Part shown: positions 58,601-64,000 of the stretch, piece by piece
Layout: every line of letters begins with the position of its first letter
Numbering within the stretch: the first letter of the stretch is position 1
NCBI GenBank assembly: GCA_030544215.1
Contig: JARZZO010000011.1
Span: 916,001-980,000, forward strand
DNA length: 64,000 nucleotides
Source: Zantedeschia hybrid cultivar
Taxonomy: Eukaryota > Streptophyta > Magnoliopsida > Alismatales > Araceae
Direction of reading: 5' to 3'
The notes under the pieces: model-generated
The model's database searches: none
What the model saw: the letters and a program-made list of their open reading frames with translations, nothing else
What the model was told of the DNA's origin: nothing
Made by a program: the position numbers and the translations under genes

Positions 58601-61600
58601 TATTAAAAGAACAAGAAATATCTACCATGGCGTGGTCAACTTTCCTCAAACCCCATTCATATATATGTACCCCAAGATCCCAAGCTTTTTGAGTATTACG
58701 TCGGCGAATTACTAACTAGAATATTGTTTCATACGTAATATTGGTCTGTGCATCGATCGACTTTTCTCAGAATTTAATTTGGTTATATATTAATAATTTC
58801 GTCTGTGAAGAGGGGGGGAGGGGAAGAAAAAAAAATTGATTAATGAACAATGTGTGTATCGATGAACGGAACAGGTGATAGCAGTGGGTATAGCAGTGGG
58901 GGTGGGGCTCCACGCAGGGGCCCATCTGACGTGTGACTTCCCGCGGCTGCTGCACGCGACGGACGCCGAGTACGAGCCCATGAAGCGCTTCTTCGGGGAC
59001 GAGCGGCCCGACAACTACTGGTGGTTCGTGAAGGGGACGGAGGGGTGGACGGGCATCGTGATGGTGGTGCTCATGGCCGTGGCCTTCACCCTGGCCACCC
59101 CCTGGTTCCGCCGCAACAAGCTGGACCTCCCCAAGCCCCTCAAGAAGCTCACCGGCTTCAACGCCTTCTGGTACTCCCACCACCTCTTCGTCGTCGTCTA
59201 CGTCCTCCTCGTCATCCACGGCATCTTCCTCTACCTCACCAACAAGTGGTACAAGAAGACGGTGAGCACGTACACCAGCACCTCCTCCTCTACCCTGTTC
59301 GACCAAATTAATGTGCACCACCGCCGTATATGCTCTCTATCTCACCACAATGGCTTAATTATGGCGCAGACGTGGATGTACCTGTGCGTGCCGGTGGTGC
59401 TGTACGCGACCGAGAGGCTGATCAGGGCGTTCCGGTCGGGAGTGTGGCCGGTGCGAATACTGAAGGTGGCGGTGTACCCGGGCAACGTGCTGGCGCTTCA
59501 CGTGTCCAAGCCCCCGGGTTTCAAGTACAAGAGCGGGCAGTATATGTTCGTCAACTGCGCCGCCGTCTCCCCCTTCGAATGGTACGCCCGTGCATATATA
59601 TACGTTTAGTGTATCTGCGCATCTGTTTGTTTTGTTATATGATTAGCTCCTCGCTCATGCATGGGTTGGTGGTTGCTGCAGGCACCCCTTCTCCATCACG
59701 TCGGCGCCAGGGGACGACTACCTGAGCGTGCACATACGCACACTGGGCGACTGGACCCGGCAGCTCAAGGTCGTCTTCTCTGAGGTACGTACACTACTCC
59801 CTTAATCGCCTCTCCCTAAAATCTTTTATAAATTTATAGATTAATTTGTTGTCGTGCCTTTGTACTCTCTGTTTAATTAATTGATGCTGCGGGCAGCGTA
59901 AGCCTAACAGGGCATAAAACGAATGGCAGTGATGCAACCTTAAAATCTGTCACCGTCCAACATTTGTTTAATGATACTCCCTTCTTTAACGTAATTGCCC
60001 GGTCCCAATCGGGCAATGCAACGAAGGATCGACATGTATTTATCAATTCCATAAATATTTTTGAGATATATAATCGATAATCAGATCGTGCATCTTACAT
60101 TATTATAAGCCAAAATTGATCGACATCCACTTAGTTTGTGAGTCCAAGTCTTTTTTTTCACATATATATATAAAAAAAAAGAAAAACTTTCTTCAAAATA
60201 TTTCGATTGTGCAAGTGAGGATGCATGACCCGGCCTTTGATCCAGTATCAACCCACTTTTGCCCCGCACCAGTACCCCACCCAATGTAATATATTAAATC
60301 CCTTCCCATTTAATAGAACCAACCCAAAGTCCTTAAACAGAGTGCACCTCCGCTTTTGCTGGGTAACAAGCGTCTGACATCTTCCCTTTGTTGTGGTGCG
60401 TGGACCATACATATGTACACATTATAATTATGGAACGAGGTACTAATTACACAGAAGAGAACAAAACGTAGTCACATGCATTATATCACAAGCAGAAGCT
60501 ATGACTGAAAGGCTGCATTATTGTCATGTGAAAACTTATACCTAGCCAACTATATTAAACATACTGCCCCACGAAACCAAATTATCTGGAGTATGAACAG
60601 CCATGCACATCGTAGACTCACATGGCCCCAACATGGTGACATTGCAGCAGCCTCTGAACCGGAATGTATAAAAATTGATGCGAATTGGTGTTTCTGTGCA
60701 GGTTTGCCAGCCGCCGACCGGTGGGAGGAGCGGGCTGCTGCGGGCCGACTACGACGGCGGGGACAGCCCCAACCCCAAGTACGTAACGTAGTAGCTTCCC
60801 TCCCTACCAGTGCTAGTCTTAGGGATAAACCATTCTTGTAATAAGATTCCAGCGCTAGGGGTAAAACTGACTTTTTGTTATTAGTGGTGTTCTGATCACG
60901 GACATGCATCGTAACACTTGTCACCGCTTCAATTTCTGGTGGTTGCAGCTTCCCGCGGGTGCTGATCGACGGGCCTTACGGGGCTCCGGCGCAGGACTAC
61001 AAGAAGTACGATGTGGTGCTCCTGGTGGGGCTGGGCATCGGCGCCACCCCCTTCATCAGCATCGTCAAGGACATTGTGAACAACATGAAGCGCCTCCGGG
61101 AGGAGGGCAGCGGTGACCATGCCGGCGACGACGTAGAGGCCGGGAGGAGAGGTGGCAGCAGCAGCAACGGCACAAGCACCTTCAAGACCCGGCGGGCCTA
61201 CTTCTTCTGGGTGACCAGGGAGCAGGGGTCGTTCGAATGGTTCAAGGGGGTGATGAACGAGGTGGCAGAGGAGGACCGGGAGGGGGTGATCGAACTGCAC
61301 AACTACTGCACCAGCGTGTACGAGGAGGGCGACGCCCGCTCCGCCCTCATCGCCATGCTGCAGAGCCTGAACCACGCCAAGAACGGCGTCGACGTCGTCT
61401 CCGGCACCCGCGTCAAGACCCACTTCGCCAAGCCCAACTGGCGCAACGTCTACAAGCGCATCGCCCTCAACCACCAAGACCAGCGCATCGGTACTAGTAC
61501 TATTACTACTACTTGATCTTTCTTTTTATAACACATTTTAATTACCGTTCATGTTTAACCGATCGATGGAGAGCTAACCGGTTTACGACATGCTATCTGG

Positions 61601-61718
61601 GTTTGCAGGTGTGTTCTACTGCGGAGCACCCGCGCTGACCAACGAGCTGCGCCAGCTGGCCCTGGACTTCTCACGCAAGACCTCCACCAAGTTCGACTTC
61701 CACAAGGAGAACTTCTGA
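55655..61718 (+). CDS. RBOH: Respiratory burst oxidase homolog (NADPH oxidase), 11 exons, intact
   Basis: Plasma-membrane enzyme that moves electrons from cytosolic NADPH through FAD and two hemes to apoplastic oxygen, making superoxide for defence, stress and growth signalling. Exons: 55655-56294, 56412-56571, 56664-56712, 56884-56997, 57221-57652, 58875-59261, 59370-59581, 59682-59784, 60702-60778, 60949-61490, 61609-61718. All introns are GT-AG and all phases agree, giving 942 codons (941 residues, normal for the family). The N-terminal 210 residues are Ser/Gly/Arg-rich with ERRSASFGSS, a likely phosphorylation region. EF-hand 1 is DKDADGRITEEE (about 269-280), and EF-hand 2 is in DPDNLGYVE (about 313-321). 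Membrane helices start near 382. Heme His lie in LHAGAH and YSHHLF...VIHG. HPFSITS (666-672) binds FAD; DGPYG (732-736) and VGLGIGATP bind NADPH. It ends KENF. ATG 55,664 is an alternative start. The RbohB/C/D-like subgroup is likely but not proven. Confidence 0.97.
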
Positions 61719-63839
61719 GCAGCCACGGAGGAGCCGGGGAAGGAGCGGAAGCAACACTCGCTGCAGCAGCTTCTAGCCACACACAAGAGAAAGAGAAGGA
61801 AAGAAAAAAAAAAATCCTTTCTCCGGTCATCCTCTTTTCCGGGCCTTTTTGGATTTATTCTTTTTGCAATTCTTTTTTTAGTTGAGTTGGTCATCCGCAA
61901 GGAGATAATAAGAGCCGGTCCTTGACTGGAGGGTTAGGCCCACCACAAGCGGACACATCATCAAAGAGTGGCCCCACGCTACTATTTGGTGGGAACTTAT
62001 AGTAGAAAAGGTCGAGGTGCCGTCTGACCCAACGCCACCGTGGGCTGCTGTATATAATATCGTGCAGGGAGGACCTACCCACCCACCCACCAAGGGAAAA
62101 CAAAAGTAAGACTGACGTAGAGGATGATATAAGATGTCACTAAATCACTATAGAACAGCTGTGAATCAGATGTGAATGCCGAGAACGACGTTATACTGTA
62201 TTATTTATTTATTTTTCCTTGTGTAAGTTGGTGCATCATATAGGGAAGTAGTTAGGATCATGTGTGCCATGTATGTTTTTCCCCATTATTCTTCTTTTAT
62301 TTTTTGTATTTGTTACCATGTCAATCTGTATTTGGTCCATCAAGTAAGTTGTTTATGGCCAAAGCCACCATCAGCCAGTTGATACACATTTTATGTGAAA
62401 TGGATCTAGAGTTCTTTCTCTTCGCACGTGCATGAGGGATATTTAATTGTTGTAGGAGGAGGGGTCACATGCGCATTAATTTGCTTGTTGAGGCCGCACC
62501 CATATGAGTGACCGAGTCCAACATGCAGCACCTGCACTTCCATTATCTCTCTCTTGCTCCGTTAATTCACTTCATTGCACAAGAGTCAACTTGCGGCAGC
62601 CTACTGCATGCTCCCTTATCCGGCCCCAAAGAACAATGGCATAATTAATGCAGCTAATTAATAAATACATGCTAGAATATTTGGTTCCGTGTAACTAATT
62701 AAAATATGTGCTAACATTTTCCAGACCCTACGTAAGGATCACCCTCCTCTTATAATTGGCATCCGCTCCGTTCTACTGTTTACTGAAACATTTTGATTAA
62801 AAAGCGACCGAGTGGAATTGTTAATTATTGACTCCATATATTTGTGATAAAATTGCAGGAAAACGCAACCGTGGTCAATTTGTCCTTGGCTTGATCAAGA
62901 CAGATTTGTAGCTCTAACTCAACACTTATTACTTAAAAGTCGGGATATAGAAAAGGAAATCTCAATATACTTAAATTCCTTCATGTTTCGGAAAAGGACA
63001 GATTCTAGAATTATCGGGTACCCTTTAAATAGAGCATGGTTGATCCCGTGGGAAAAAGTGTCGGAAAAGTATACAAAAACGCGGCGGATCACCTTTTACT
63101 CTCCTCTTTCATGTGCTCATCATCAAAGATCGACCTTAATTTACGCATCTGGTAAATGATTCAGAGGAGTGACGATAATGGCTTACAGCTAGAGAGCGAG
63201 GTATATATTCTTCGTGGACTCCATGGCTGCATCTGTCCGGTTCCTAAAGTTCAGTATTTCAACTCAAAGACACATTTGTCGTTACCAAACAAGAATATTG
63301 AAAGAAGTGCGATCAAACTCTTTTGGTCAGATTCGGCATCCGTGGACCAAAATGTCAGTGATGTGCACGTCTGCAGTCTAAAATAAATGTATGTGAAGAA
63401 AAACTCCGACGTAGCAGGTTCGGATGTATATATCCTCAAAGTGTCTATTCCACAGGCACAGACTATGACTAATAATTTAAAGGGATAATTTCATGGTACA
63501 TCTGAACCTGCTACATATATATATGGGAGTTTCTGTTCACATCTATTTATATTTTGTGAGTCGCTGCACTTATTTTCATAATCTAAATTAAGTTATGTCC
63601 GGAAAAGATTACCCACACATCGCAAGGCACTAAATTCTGAGAAATCTAGTGTAGGAAAACAAATCATTTTCAAAGATGACAATTTTATAGCAAGTAGCTA
63701 GGTTAAATCTAGCAAGATTCTCCGACCAGTGGCGCCTCTGAGGTATCGCCCCATGCGTATCAGCCCTCTGGCCGGACCCTCTGCCCGCACCCTCCCTCCT
63801 TCTGCTGCTCTCCCACCCTTCCTAACCGGTCGGCAACAT
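61719..63839. other. 3' UTR of RBOH and downstream intergenic DNA
   Basis: No further gene recognised. The first few hundred bases should be 3' UTR; an AATAA-type signal near 61,905 (GATAATAAG) is weak. Beyond about 62,300 the sequence is AT-rich with no domain-bearing frame on either strand. Confidence 0.5.
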
Positions 63840-64000
63840 TAGAGGTGTTCAATTTGAGAATAATATTTTAAAAATTAAATTAAATCAAATCGAACCAAAT
63901 CAAATCGTAATAATTTAAAATAGAATCAAATCAAATCGAAATAATTCGATTTGGTTTACGGTTTAAGTCTTATAATGGGCCATTATAGTTAAATAATCTA
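63840..64000. mobile_element. Possible left end of another hAT-like element, cut by the window end
   Basis: TAGAGGTGTTCAATTTG resembles hAT-like TAGGGGTGTNNAA ends and is followed by repeated AAATCAAATCGAA subterminal text. The other end is not in the window, so this is tentative. Confidence 0.3.

Noticed and set aside
63735..63790. CAGTGGCGCC at 63,728-63,737 as a second Tip100-like end
   Set aside because: Only the first eight bases resemble the 41,972 terminus and no partner end or duplication is in the window.

Overview
The window looks like nuclear DNA of a flowering plant, most likely a monocot. It has one GC-rich, intron-containing plant gene (an NADPH oxidase, RBOH) in AT-rich intergenic DNA packed with nested plant transposons: Ty3/gypsy Tat-lineage and Ty1/copia retrotransposons, hAT-like DNA transposons, a SINE and a foldback element. 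There are no operons, no rRNA, no complete tRNA gene and no CRISPR array.

Layout. 1 to about 18,050: an old Tat-lineage Ty3/gypsy element whose 5' LTR lies left of the window. It has gag-pro, pol with two RNase H domains and an integrase (all broken by stops and frameshifts), two separate antisense genes on the minus strand (a six-exon plant-mobile-domain gene and a second mobile-domain-like gene), and a 3' LTR with a TATA box. 18,491-24,939: a decayed Ty1/copia element with short LTRs, a 5-bp target duplication and an unusual GC-rich leader. 25,632-27,029: a non-autonomous hAT-like transposon. 27,405-40,416: a possible second hAT-like remnant split by a young Tat-lineage element at 28,115-38,946 on the minus strand. 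That element has two 1,144-bp LTRs differing at eight positions, a 5-bp target duplication, nearly intact gag-pol, a 147-bp tandem array and a spliced antisense gene on the plus strand. 41,972-45,316: a Tip100-like hAT element with a perfect 8-bp target duplication. 45,539-45,819: a SINE with a 12-bp target duplication. 45,832-55,390: mostly featureless AT-rich DNA with a SINE-like fragment and a foldback element. 55,655-61,718: the RBOH gene in 11 exons, with every splice junction readable. 61,719-64,000: downstream intergenic DNA ending in what looks like another hAT-like terminus.

How the parts work together. RBOH is the only apparent host gene: a plasma-membrane superoxide-producing oxidase with two EF-hands. 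The two Tat elements share a design: sense gag-pol, then tandem repeats, then one or two antisense genes with their own promoters and introns, then the 3' LTR. The strongest unexplained signal is a family of 19 dyad sites, each with two inverted arms around a spacer of exactly 10 bp. They occur only in non-coding parts of the first Tat element and lie about 100 bp upstream of two of its TATA boxes (LTR and antisense gene B) and around the start of antisense gene A. This suggests an element-specific regulatory system. All coordinates were read by eye; no database search was possible.
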